A program made the translations under genes and the position numbers. Positions 13,210 through 23,712 of a stretch of 64,000 nucleotides of DNA are shown here, one piece after another. Every line of letters starts with the position of its first letter. Position 1 is the first letter of the stretch. Source of the DNA: Nilaparvata lugens (Eukaryota > Arthropoda > Insecta > Hemiptera > Delphacidae); NCBI RefSeq assembly GCF_014356525.2, contig NC_052507.1, positions 52,014,463 through 52,078,462 on the forward strand, given 5' to 3'. The notes under the pieces were generated by a model, which worked only from the letters and a program-made list of their open reading frames with translations, was not told the DNA's origin and ran no database searches.

Positions 13210-13605
13210 AGTTAAGGGTGCAGGAACACACTGTGCGTTTTTAAAAAGACTTTATTCAGGCCGAGCCTGTACACTACAACTACATAATACAGAATATTGC
13301 TTAAGACTACTTTACATTGATTCTAATACCGTATTTATATGAAACAGTTACATTGATAACATTGGGGGAAGCGAGATTAGAAATTACACAATAAACAATA
13401 ACAACTGATTAAACCAATTTGGTAATGGATTGCAAATAAGATATCAGTAATGGATTGGACTAATTACATAGAAGATAATATTAGGGAAAGCTAGATTAGA
13501 CATTACACAATAAACAATAACAACTGATTGGACCAATTTAGTAATGGGTTGCAAATAAGATATCAGTAATGGATTGGACTAAGTACATAGAAAGATAATC
13601 TAACT
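13210..13605 (-). repeat. 3' LTR of the Gypsy element
   Basis: This is a 396-bp direct repeat of 20607-21002. A purine-rich tract lies on its internal side (minus strand, about 13606-13620), which marks it as the downstream LTR. Confidence 0.8.
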
Positions 13606-13851
13606 CCTCCCTCCCCAAGTCCTTTACGTCCCGGAAATGTATAAAAGTCCAGTTTGTATGACTAATCGACTTGAAGCTTTTCAAATGGTTTAGTCGGCGT
13701 AGGTGTTATTTGATACTTCTCTTTAATTGGGTGGCGTTCGTATTTAGTTTGTGCACAGGTAGTACATTGGTTTATGAAAAGTTTAACATCATCAATCATA
13801 CATGGCCAGTAGTATTTCTGTTCAAGTTTTGCGAGATTTTCATTAATACCT

Positions 13852-14646
13852 TTGTAATATTACATTTTTTTCTCACATTTGAATCGAATCTTCAATTCGA
13901 GATCTATGAAACTTTATAGTAGATGTCAGAGTCATCAATAGACGGACAAACTTTTTGACGGAGAATTTATTATCGTAAATGTTTGTTGCATTGTTCCATG
14001 GTGTCACCGAGGCAGGGTTAACAAAATTACTAGATAAATGGTTTATTTAAATCGAGATATATATAAAATTTTAAAATAATAGTTTCAAAATAAAGTTTTA
14101 TTGAGAACAGATGTAGAATGTGAATTCTAAACTTGTAAGTTATAATTTTTTGGTGATGTGTCTGTAAAAATCTATACTGAACAAGGCGTTGGCTTTGTGA
14201 CTTGCAACTTAGGTTTTTCCTGTTCAGCCCTCTCTAAAAAAAATGGCTGGCTACGAGTGTTGTTGTGGAGTTTTGCTCTGAATCATTTTCGTTTATTAAT
14301 GTTTTAAATTGAGTTTTATACAAATTTTTGTGTTCTATTTTGTTAAGATTTAGCTGTTTGTATCTTCAAGCCAATAGCCACTGTTTTTCAACTGTAAACT
14401 AGATAAGTATTTTAGTTCGTAGTTACTCTAAAAATAATTAGGCTTAAGATATAGTTCTTTGTGTATTTGTATAAATTCATCTGAAGATTATAAGTTAATT
14501 TGCTCTGAAAACTGGATTTCTCATTCATAGGCAATAGATCCATTCACAATTTATCAAGAATCTATTTCATTGGAGCCGACAACTATCCTTAGGTTAATAG
14601 GTGGAATGCTATTCCAACCGTTTAAGGAAAAATTGGTAGCACGGCA
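13852..14646 (+). repeat. 5' LTR of the non-autonomous element
   Basis: It begins TTGTAATATTACATTTT and ends AGCACGGCA, and is about 99% identical to 18934-19729. The primer-binding site should lie directly after 14646 (AATGTTACCCCTGTGGTGGG), but no tRNA match can be named from memory. Confidence 0.8.
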
Positions 14647-14831
14647 AATGTTACCCCTGTGGTGGGACAGAATTACAAAATAAATATGTCCCAAATGGTA
14701 CACTATGAAATCCCTGGTTATGAAAAATTATTAGTAGGATAGATATCTTGATAGGTTATGAATGGTTTGTTGCTGAGTGGGAGATCGGTTCAAGAGAGAT
14801 CAAGTTTTAATGAATCAGTGCATATTACAAA

Positions 14832-15602
14832 ATGGCAAACATTAAAAATGATATAAATCTTATAGAGTTCTTAACACAAAAGTTTGATAGACAAGATGCT
14901 AGATTTGATGAGTTAAATGCTAGATTTGATGAGTTAAATGCTAAATTTGATAAGCAAAATGCTAAGTTAGACCAAATGTTTAAAAATCAAAATGCTAGGT
15001 TTGATGATATGAAGCAAGAATTTGCTGAAACATTGAGTGATAATCATGAAGATGAAAACAAATTGAAGCAGGATGATAGTAGTGTTAAGTTACAAGATCA
15101 ACTCATTCAAGTTTCTGACAATGTAGGCCTAGTTACTGTTGTTGAAAAAGTCAACCTTAATGAGATAGTAGAATTGAGTAAAGAAGTAGGTAGGGAGTTG
15201 TCTTCACTGAAAGTCAACTATCATGAAAGTAATATTGCTACATTGAAGGTTAGGAAAACTATAAATAAAGTGAATGATTACATGAGACAGGTTTCTGTAG
15301 AGGTTAGGAACAATGTGAACAAAATGAATGTTGCTTTGAGTCAAGTTGATGAGTTCAACTTTCAACTGAGAATTGAAAAGGTGTATGCTATGCATTCTCA
15401 AGTGAACATGACTAACTTTTATAAGCAAAATGGCTTTGTTGAAACAAATGAACCCATGAATAAAATTATGTTCTTGAAGAAAACAAAACACAAAGTCACC
15501 ATTGATGTGTTAGTATTCAAAGGTTGTTTCAAGTTGCTTATTTACAAGATGATGACTGTGAGTCACATGATGAAAGGGTATTCCCCAACACACAATGATT
15601 AG
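14832..15602 (+). CDS. Gag-like coiled-coil ORF of the LTR element
   Basis: An uninterrupted 256-codon frame starts at ATG 14832, 185 bases after the 5' LTR, where gag is expected. Residues ~15-65 are a heptad-like repeat with the recurring unit ARFDELN / AKFDKQN, followed by an acidic-lysine linker and helical segments to about residue 175. No zinc knuckle (CCHC), protease motif or membrane span is visible. The calls 'gag-like' and 'coiled coil' rest on position and repeat pattern only, and no family was recognised. The codon-level integrity agrees with the youth of the LTRs. It could supply a structural protein for the element, or be a neutral survivor. Confidence 0.55.
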   Translation: MANIKNDINLIEFLTQKFDRQDARFDELNARFDELNAKFDKQNAKLDQMFKNQNARFDDMKQEFAETLSDNHEDENKLKQDDSSVKLQDQLIQVSDNVGLVTVVEKVNLNEIVELSKEVGRELSSLKVNYHESNIATLKVRKTINKVNDYMRQVSVEVRNNVNKMNVALSQVDEFNFQLRIEKVYAMHSQVNMTNFYKQNGFVETNEPMNKIMFLKKTKHKVTIDVLVFKGCFKLLIYKMMTVSHMMKGYSPTHND

Positions 15603-17309
15603 GAATCCTGTGTTATGCCGGGATTCAGAATAGCATAATCGCTACGCAGTGTATGGTAAGAGTCCATAATTGTGTCTTTTTTCTTTCCTGTAGCCTATTT
15701 TTCTTGGCCCTTAATCTTTTCAATTTTCGATTCTTTCCTGTCTTTGTGTAATATTCAGTAAATTTCTTCTATGATGCATATCTTAACCAATCTTGTCCAT
15801 AGTCATTTAAATTTGTATTCTTCTGAAATAAATTTGGAAGTTAAAATAGTAGCTTATTTCCCTAATCTTTAAATTGTTGATACAACTTAACTTTTCTAAA
15901 ATCTATCCACTGTAGTGTAAAGAATTGTGTGCTTGTGATATATTTTTTCATCATGTATCACTTATGTGAAGTGTATCAATTTTGTGTATGTTGTTTTAGG
16001 GAATTTATTTACCCAGTTTTCTTTTTCTCTTTTTTGTATTTTTTAGGGAACTTATTTACCCATTATTCATCTTGATCATCTTTGTATTATAATCTTGAAA
16101 TGTTTGTACTTATTATACAGTCTTTAAATTTTAAATTATTTTAAAAAATAAATGGTTCAATTTAAAACGTTTTGTTATATTATTAATTGAAATAAGTTTT
16201 TGTGATTGATATCTTTTTCAAAATTTTTAAATTTGTTTGTTCTATAAATTTTGATATGATTGATTATCGTTTGAAATGGATGCTGGAGTGTATGTAGAAT
16301 TTTTAGTGGGGTTTGTTGATTAGAATTTTGCTGGTATGTGATTGTTTTTTGAGATGGAAACCCATTATTGCCTAAAGAAGAAATAACAGAGGTTATGACT
16401 TAGAGAGGCAGTAATGAGATAATATTTTTTGTGTTGATTACTTATGTTGATTGCCATAGATGCAAAATAATGATTAATATTGTTGATTGCCATAGATGCA
16501 GATTACTTATGAATATTGTTTGCCTTTGAAGCAAAATATTATTGATGTTTTGAATGGTTTCTTGTTTAATGTTTGATAGTAAAGTTTTGTCATGAAATGT
16601 AGTTTGTGTTTAGAACATTGAAAAGTCGAAATAAACTATAGTATCCAACAAACGATGATTAACAATATTAAATAATTTGCTTTTTATACAATTTTTGAAA
16701 ACAAAATTAAAACTAAATAATTTTGAAACCCTGAATGATAAATCATAAATGTGAAATGAACTTGCTATAAATGCTATAAATGAAATGTTATACTAAATGA
16801 TAATGAAATGCAGATATATTATGAAATGATTGTGAATAGAAGACCAATTGTCTGAAATTATTGAAATATGTATTGAAATTAATTTTTGTTGTGATGATCT
16901 GATGTTTTTTACAATTTTGATAATGATACAGGGTGTTATGAAATTCTATTTCTATTTTGAAGAATGGATTAAATTTTGATAATTGAACAGTGAATAGATG
17001 AAAATGAATTTTTTTAAATTTATCATTGATATGTCCATATTTCACAATTTATGTATTGCTGACTGTATAATAAGATGTTAACAAATTTCAATTTCATATA
17101 TATTTAAAAATAATTTTCATGTGTATTAGATTGTATTGATAGCCTAATCAAGATTTTCTTCTTAGTTTATAAGCATTTTAAGATAACAGGTACAGCACAG
17201 ACATTAACATTGAAATAGTTATCATGTGAATCTTGAAATCAGCAACAAGTGAACGCCATGAAGAGTGTTAAGAACATTTGGGTGATTTTCGAACTAGTGT
17301 GACATAACT
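15603..17309 (+). other. Non-coding interior of the LTR element
   Basis: This is very AT-rich sequence between the gag-like ORF and the minisatellite. It contains a local duplication of TGTTGATTGCCATAGATGCA (about 16444 and 16480). No conserved pol domain was found in any frame. Confidence 0.55.
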
Positions 17310-17923
17310 ATGCCAATATCTACGCCAATAACTACGCCAAAATCTACGCTGCGGCCTACACTAATAACTATGCAAATATCAACACCAATAACTACGCCAA
17401 TGCTGATGCCAATGCCAAAATCAACGCCGATGCCTGCGCCAATGCCAATAGCTACGCCAATGCCTGCGCCAATGCCAATGCTGATGCCAATGCCAAAATC
17501 AACGCCGATGCCTGCGCCAATGCCAATAGCTACGCCAATGCCTGCGCCAATGCCAATGTCTGCGCCAATGCTGCACCAATGCCAATAGCTACGCCAATGC
17601 CTGCGCCAATGCTGATGCCAACACCAAAATCAACGCCGATGCCTGTGCTGATGTCAATGCCTGCGCCAATGCCAATAGCTACGCCAATGCCAAAATCTGT
17701 GCCAATGCCAATGCCTGCGCCAATGCCAATGCCTGCGCCAATGCCAATGCCAATATCAACGCCGATGCCAAAGCCGACACCAAAGCATACGCCAATAGCA
17801 ATGCCAATGCTTATTGCTGACTCTGTATCTCAAACTTCAACACTACTGCATTACCTGGAGGTAATTGTCATCCATGTTCACATTCGCAACTTTGAGTTCA
17901 GAAGAACAGTCACAGTATCATGA
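17310..17923 (+). repeat. Met-Pro coding minisatellite in the LTR element
   Basis: Degenerate tandem units built on ATGCCAATG / CCTGCGCCA / ATAGCTACGCCA run for about 500 bp. On the plus strand they read as MPxP peptides (for example MPAPMPIATPMP). Two overlapping open frames (17310-17588 and 17579-17923) are separated by a frameshift at about 17565, so a single long protein is not preserved. The minus strand reads as a Gly-Ile-rich frame (GIGAGIGVAIG). Composition is strikingly GC-richer than the rest of the element. It is best treated as an internal tandem repeat; whether it was once coding is unknown. Confidence 0.65.
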
Positions 17924-18933
17924 AAGAATTGATTCAAAAAATCCTCTCCTAAATTATTCCTGTATGCAGAACTCTAAACCTTGAAAGCTGAAAATATCAA
18001 AAAACCAAACCTTACCTAAATTAATCCTCACCTAAATTAATCCTGTATGCAGCGTCTATCTCTTTTCCAAAAAACGAATTACATTGTCATTTCAAGCCTG
18101 AAATGTACATTGTATAATTATATGATACAAAATTTATGTGACTCTGTATTGAATTTGGAATGCAGCCGTCTACTACAAACATGAAGCAATGCTAACTGAG
18201 ATGTCACCTGTATCGAGTTTGGAATGCAGCCGTCTACTACAAACAAGAGGCAATGCTAACTGAGATGTCACCTGTATCGAGTTTGATATGCATCAGTCGA
18301 CTACAAGTATCAGCCCAACACTACGTGCATCCAGATCAGCCCAACACTAACGTCATCACATTGGAGTCACACTTAACTGAAAATCATACTGAGTGCCTTA
18401 ACGGACTGTTTTCCAAAATGTGCATCAATAAAATCAACCGCATCAATAGTGAAAGAAATGAACATTTTTTGATTTATTGAAATTTTTTGTGAAAATTTAA
18501 TGTAACAATTCATCAATTCATTTAAAAATAAAAAAAAAAAAAATAATATCAATAAATTTTTCATTCAACATACTGAATTTTTTTTATGCAATAAAAATTA
18601 AATTTTTCTATCTATTAAATTTATGTGCTATTTCAAAAAACTATTCTTTACATATTAAACTTTCTGTTGAGATATTTTCCTTTAAATTATAAAGCTAAAT
18701 CAAAAGTAATATTGACATTCTATATTTTGAAATATTGTTTGGAAACATATAACAAACGCTATTGATGAATTTTTATAATAATTTTCAATATTATTGGATG
18801 ACATGTATTGTTTTTCTAGAAAAAATTGTTACTGTTCTCAAATTTAAATTTCAACAATTTTCATTAGGGTCAATGTAAATTTTTTCTTTAAATTTTCAAA
18901 CAGTAAAATTTTTTTATGTCAAGAGGGGGGTAT

Positions 18934-19729
18934 TTGTAATATTACATTTTTTCTCACATTTGAATCGAATCTTCAATTCGAGATCTATGAAACTTTATAG
19001 TAAATGTCAGAGTCATCAATAGATGGACAAACTTTTTGACGGAGAATTTATTATCGTAAATGTTTGTTGCATTGTTCCATGGTGTCACCGAGGCAGGGGT
19101 AACAAAATTACTAGATAAATGGTTTATTTAAATCGAGATATATTATATAAAATTTTAAAATAATAGTTTCAAAATAAAGTTTTATTGAGAACAGATGTAG
19201 AATGTGAATTCTAAACTTGTAAGTTATAATTTTTTGGTGATGTGTCTGTAAAAATCTATACTGAACAAGGCGTTGGCTTTGTGACTTGCAACATAGGTTT
19301 TTCCTGTTCAGCCCTCTCTAAAAAAATGGCTGGCTACGAGTGTTGTTGTGGAGTTTTGCTCTGAATCATTTTCGTTTATTAATGTTTTAAATTGAGTTTT
19401 ATACAAATTTTTGTGTTCTATTTTGTTAAGATTTAGCTGTTTGTATCTTCAAGCCAATAGCCACTGTTTTTCAACTGTAAACTAGATAAGTATTTTAGTT
19501 CGTAGTTACTCTAAAAATAATTAGGCTTAAGATATAGTTCTTTGTGTATTTGTATAAATTCATCTGAAGATTATAAGTTAATTTGCTCTGAAAACTGGAT
19601 TTCTCATTCATAGGCAATAGATCCATTCACAATTTATCAAGAATCTATTTCATTGGAGCCGACAACTATCCTTAGGTTAATAGGTGGAATGCTATTCCAA
19701 CCGTTTAAGGAAAAATTGGTAGCACGGCA
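18934..19729 (+). repeat. 3' LTR of the non-autonomous element
   Basis: This is a 796-bp direct repeat of 13852-14646. The polypurine tract AAGAGGGGGG lies directly upstream, and the target duplication ACCT follows at 19730-19733. Confidence 0.8.
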
Positions 19730-19941
19730 ACCTCGATGGCATGTTTTACCTACATGGTGTTGTGCAATAATCTCTTGTTGCTCATCAGTTTTAGTTACAT
19801 CAATAACGAACTTAGAATATATTTTAATGGTAATGGTCGCAAAGTGTTCGCGAATCAAGGAAGTGAACCGTGTTTGAAAGTCTGTAAATGAGCGTTCTAG
19901 TATACCTGTTCCTTTACAAAAAAGTCCATATAAGTTGTGTT

Positions 19942-20351
19942 CGGTCTTAGATATTCACGGCAAATAGCAAGCATACAATCTAGATTGAAAAAGGCGTCGA
20001 AATAAATGGTTAGAAGATTCTTATTGAATATTTTTTGGAATGTGGGATCGTCTGTACCTTGTTTGATAATTATTTGATTGTGTTCAACATTAACGATCTT
20101 GTCCTCATCCATGATTGCAATATGATTATTATCTGAACTAAGTTGACGGTCTTAGATATTCACGGCAAATAGCAAGCATACAATCTAGATTGAAAAAGGC
20201 GTCGAAATAAATGGTTAGAAGATTCTTATTGAATATTTTTTGGAATGTGGGATCGTCTGTACCTTGTTTGATAATTATTTGATTGTGTTCAACATTAACG
20301 ATCTTGTCCTCATCCATGATTGCAATATGATTATTATCTGAACTAAGTTGA
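19942..20351. repeat. 205-bp tandem duplication within Gypsy pol
   Basis: The segment beginning CGGTCTTAGATATTCACGG at 19942 is repeated directly at 20147 with essentially no differences, and the copies abut (19942-20146, 20147-20351). Because 205 is not divisible by three, it shifts the pol frame. The near-identity shows it is recent. Confidence 0.85.
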
Positions 20352-20606
20352 CTGTGTACCGTTTGAGTACTTACATTGTCATTATTGGGAATTTCAGGTG
20401 GGCAGTAGTCATCAATGAAATCCTGAAGAACTGAGGAAAGGTCGTCAGAGTCATCAATATTTAAAAGATCGTGCGTGTCAAGTTTTATTCTAGACAAACT
20501 GTCAGCCACAAAATTGGTTTTACCCTTTAAAAATTGAATTTCGAAATCAAATTCAAAATCAAACACAAACAATTTCACAAGGAAGATCTACAGAAGTTCG
20601 GGCGCC

Positions 20607-21002
20607 AGTTAAGGGTGCAGGAACACACTGTGCGTTTTTAAAAAGACTTTATTCAGGCCGAGCCTGTACACTACAACTACATAATACAGAATATTGCTTA
20701 AGACTACTTTACATTGATTCTAATACCGTATTTATATGAAACAGTTACATTGATAACATTGGGGGAAGCTAGATTAGAAATTACACAATAAACAATAACA
20801 ACTGATTAAACCAATTTGGTAATGGATTGCAAATAAGATATCAGTAGTGGATTGGACTAATTACATAGAAGATAATATTAGGGAAAGCTAGATTAGACAT
20901 TACACAATAAACAATAACAACTGATTAGACCAATTTAGTAATGGGTTGCAAATAAGATATCAGTAATGGATTGGACTGAGTACATAGAAAGATAATCTAA
21001 CT
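20607..21002 (-). repeat. 5' LTR of the Gypsy element
   Basis: This is a 396-bp direct repeat of 13210-13605. On the minus strand it is followed immediately by the primer-binding site GGCGCCCGAAC. Confidence 0.8.
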
Positions 21003-21570
21003 TTCGACAAGGAAATTCTCAAGCTGTACCTGAGAGCTGGAAGCGTCGCAATCTGTGACTTCGACAAGGACGTTCTCAAGCTGTACCTGAGAGCAGGAAG
21101 CGTCGCAGTCTGTGACTTCGACAATGACGTTCTCAAGCTGTTCCTGAGAGCAGGAAGCGTCGCAGTCTGTGATTTCGACAAGGATGTTCTCCAGCTGTAC
21201 CTGAGAGCAGGAAGGATTTTAGAATAGGGAAAGTGAAGAGAAAGAAAGAGAAAGGACGTCGCAGTCTGGGGACTTTGACAAGGAAGTTCTCAAGCTGCAC
21301 CTGAGAGCTAGAAGCTTCGCTGTCTGTGACTTCAACAAGGACGTTCTCAAGCTGTACCTGAGAGCAGGAAGGATTTTAGTATAGGGAAAGTTAAGAGAAA
21401 AAAAGAGAAAGGATGCCGCAGTCTAGAAACTTCGGCGAGGAAGTCCGCAAGTTGTACCTGAGAACTAGAAGGATTTTAGAATAGGGAAAGTTGAGAGGAA
21501 GAAAGAGAAAGGACGTCGCAGTCTACCTACTTCGACAAGGACGAACTCAAGCTGCACCTGAGTTCTGTAG
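21003..21570. repeat. ~57-bp minisatellite
   Basis: Units of about 57 bp contain GTCGCAGTCTGTGACTTCGA, CAAGGACGTTCTCAAGCTG and CCTGAGAGCAGGAAG. They recur about three times back to back (21003-21210) and then at wider spacing with AGAGAAAGAAAGAGAAAGGA between them, to about 21570. Further copies lie at about 13080-13209, left of the Gypsy element, so the array was split by that insertion. A short open frame through it is repeat translation, not a gene. Confidence 0.7.
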
Positions 21571-22721
21571 GAAATGATTGGAATTTTTCCACTAGGAATT
21601 ACAGCAAGTCTGAATTTGCTAAATGAGTTAAAATACAGGACCATTCAATGATATGAAAACTAAACAAGGAAAATTCACTCTTTAAAATTAAGATTACCTT
21701 ATTACAGAAGAGGAAATGCATCCAAGTGACCGGCACTAACATACAGTTACCTGAATCACTGCAGAACCAAATATGGAGAATAGCGAACAGATTTCCGTGC
21801 TAAACTTAAAAATGTTGTGAAGTGACAAAGTTGAGACTTATAAATATAACTCTCAAAAATATCAGCAACAATCAGTGAACGATGCGGAACACACTGTAAT
21901 TGAACCGAATAGGGCCTACTTAAATTTCCCACTCAACTATATGTAGCACAAACTTGAGATCCCATACAGATTTCAAAACCAAGGATAACTCGTTCACCCC
22001 CAGTGAAACGAATTTAGGAAAAATAACCGACAAGAAAGAAAATCCCCAAGGAAGTTCTATCTTCAAGTTGTCTGGAACTCGTCCTACAATTTTCTATATT
22101 AACACACAAAAATAGAATAATCCCCCTAGAAATAACTAGTAGCGGGAATGTCGTAAGGAGAGGAGATTCGCGACCCGTTCACACACTCAACCACCGAACA
22201 ACTGACACTCTCACAGATCTCCTTGAAGCAGTACCGGGTCGCTGAAAATTAGGAGGCCGGGGGAAAAGAGATTGCCGACCAATAGGAGTCTCAAGAGACG
22301 ATCACGCCACTGGTCATGTGACAGGGTTTGACTCAGCTACTCCTGATGATAAGGGTGCAACTAATGATGACAATGCTACTAATTACTATACTAAATTAGT
22401 CCGGTAAACAATCTTTCTATTCCAGAAATTTCATGAAGAATGATACCGACCCGACTCGGTAGCCGCTTATCATTTTGATGATATGGGTGCTGCAATACTA
22501 GATACGAGAACACTCAAAGTAGTAAGCAATATCTGGAAATTTCTGGTTATGATGAATCTGTTGCTGATGATTTATAGGGGTTGACGGCGATGGTGATGAT
22601 GTACATACACAACTACAAGTTCAACAAAATATATATGGAAGTCGACCCTATTCTTATTCTAAAATAGAATGAATTCACTAAATTTTACACTGGACGATGG
22701 CTCTCCATCCGTCACAAAAAT
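21571..22721. other. Unassigned block between minisatellite and transposase remnant
   Basis: No coding sequence was recognised on either strand. A GC-richer patch lies at about 22140-22320. The sequence is not shared with the shorter copy of the P-like element at 33171-36057. Confidence 0.45.
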
Positions 22722-23712
22722 TCACTTTGTGACAACATTTCTTACAAACCGCAAAGCCTTGTAAGAAATGCTATTTAAAGTTGCAGCTTTGGCTAGATCA
22801 ACAGTAGACCAATTGGTACACTTACCTTTAAGTAGAACTTGTCTTTGACAATTTGAAAACTTTCCTTCTATTCCTTCTCTCATATTTTGTATTCTCTTTA
22901 TTTCATGATTAGATTGAGACAGACAATTTTCAAATCTTTCAATGTCTCTCTTCAACTCACTATTAATTTTCTGTCTCTAGTAGGGATAATCTTTCTTCCA
23001 GTGTACTACAGCAGGAAACTCTAGAAAAAGTAGCTTTCAATTTATCCTCATCATCAATTGATCTTTCTACTTTTTCTTATTCAGTAGTTCCTGTTTCTTT
23101 GTTTACATTAAATAACGCATCCTCAGCGATGTCTGATGTATAAAAAAGAATTGTTTGTTTCATTAACTGAACTATCCATAAAATTATTTTCTACTTTTTT
23201 CTCTTGATCATCATCATCATCATCATCATTTTTTTTAAAGACAACTCTGCTTCACTTACATCTAAAATACATTCCTGATTAGATAATATATCTTCACATA
23301 GTTTATATATGGCTGTTTCTTTTATCTAATCTTGTTTTCCTAGCCATTTGAGAATTTTTCAAGCTTCTTGTACTAGGTGACACACCCGATTTCGTGGATG
23401 CTAACTCTAGATGCGGCACAGATGTAGATTTTAAATATTTTTTGCCTGATAGATTTTCTGTTAGTCTATTTCTAGAATTTTGCTCATAACCATCCTCCTC
23501 GAAGAGTTTGAAACAAACACATGCATTTTTTATATCAATTTTTTTATTCTCTTACAAGCTTTGATCCATCTACGTAATATTGCAGGATTTTTAGGAAATC
23601 TATGATAGTATTCGATACCTGGATCATTTTTATTTTTTGTGTCGCTCGAGCATCTAGCCACTGCACAACGCACCATGATGACACGCCACAATAAAAAATA
23701 TAATTCTTGCAA
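22722..23712 (-). pseudogene. THAP-domain (P-element/THAP9-like) transposase remnant
   Basis: Reading from 23680 down, MVRCAVARCSSDTKNK starts a THAP zinc finger: a C-x4-C pair (MVRCAVARCSS), then YHRFPKN, and W of RRWIKACKR at the spacing typical of C2CH THAP domains. Beyond a frame break at about 23530 the reading continues in fragments. Near 22955-22722 it gives a coiled-coil-like segment and then DLAKAATLNSISYKALRFVR, which resembles the helix-turn-helix region after the coiled coil in P-element and THAP9 transposases. Several frameshifts and stops separate the pieces, and the RNase H-like catalytic core was not found. Its position just inside the right terminal repeat fits the transposase gene of the surrounding element. 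Confidence 0.65.

Larger units (their letters stand above)
13852..19729 (+). mobile_element. Young non-autonomous LTR retrotransposon inside the Gypsy integrase
   Basis: It is bounded by ~795-bp direct repeats (13852-14646 and 18934-19729) that differ at only about seven sites, so it is young. The 4-bp target duplication ACCT lies at 13848-13851 and 19730-19733. Removing the element and one ACCT rejoins the integrase frame exactly (...CHRG + INEN...). A polypurine tract (AAGAGGGGGG, about 18921-18930) precedes the 3' LTR. The interior holds one gag-like ORF (14832-15602) and a Met-Pro minisatellite (17310-17923). No protease, reverse transcriptase or integrase is present, so mobilisation must be in trans. 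The superfamily cannot be assigned. Confidence 0.85.
13671..20580 (-). pseudogene. Gypsy pol remnant (RNase H end and integrase H2C2 zinc finger), split
   Basis: Reading down from 20578, the protein begins with the RNase H tail (FDFEIQFLKGKTNFVADSLS) and a variable linker. It reaches the integrase HHCC region at 19735 (...HHVGKTCHRG) and continues, after the inserted LTR element, at 13851 (INENLAKLEQKYYWPCM, then FINQCTTCAQTKYERHP). The histidine pair and the C-x2-C pair of the zinc-binding domain are visible. The frame is destroyed by a 205-bp tandem duplication (19942-20351; 205 is not a multiple of three), by stops around 19870-19920, by the nested insertion and by a stop at about 13668. 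No DDE core follows. It is a dead pol fragment. Confidence 0.8.
13210..21002 (-). mobile_element. Gypsy-type LTR retrotransposon, internally deleted and interrupted
   Basis: Two 396-bp direct repeats (13210-13605 and 20607-21002) are its LTRs. On the minus strand they start AGTTAGATTATC and end CCCTTAACT, resembling the AGTTA...TAAYT ends of errantivirus-like Gypsy elements, and they differ at only about four positions. Next to the 5' LTR, GGCGCCCGAACTTC (minus, about 20606-20593) is a primer-binding site. A purine-rich tract (GGGGAGGGAGGA, minus, just above 13605) precedes the 3' LTR. Between them only the end of RNase H, a linker and the integrase zinc-finger region remain, so gag, protease and most of reverse transcriptase are deleted. 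The flanks GACTTC and TTCGAC overlap in TTC, as expected for an insertion into the ~57-bp repeat. Confidence 0.8.

Noticed and set aside
17310..17923. A Met-Pro-rich structural protein gene
   Set aside because: The frame shifts in the middle and sequence follows tandem DNA units, so it is listed as a minisatellite.
19653..19877. 74-codon plus-strand frame
   Set aside because: It runs from the LTR of one element into antisense Gypsy integrase; no coherent protein.
13210..21002. Active endogenous retroviral element with envelope
   Set aside because: No envelope region is present; gag to RT is deleted and pol is broken, so only a dead Gypsy remnant is supported.
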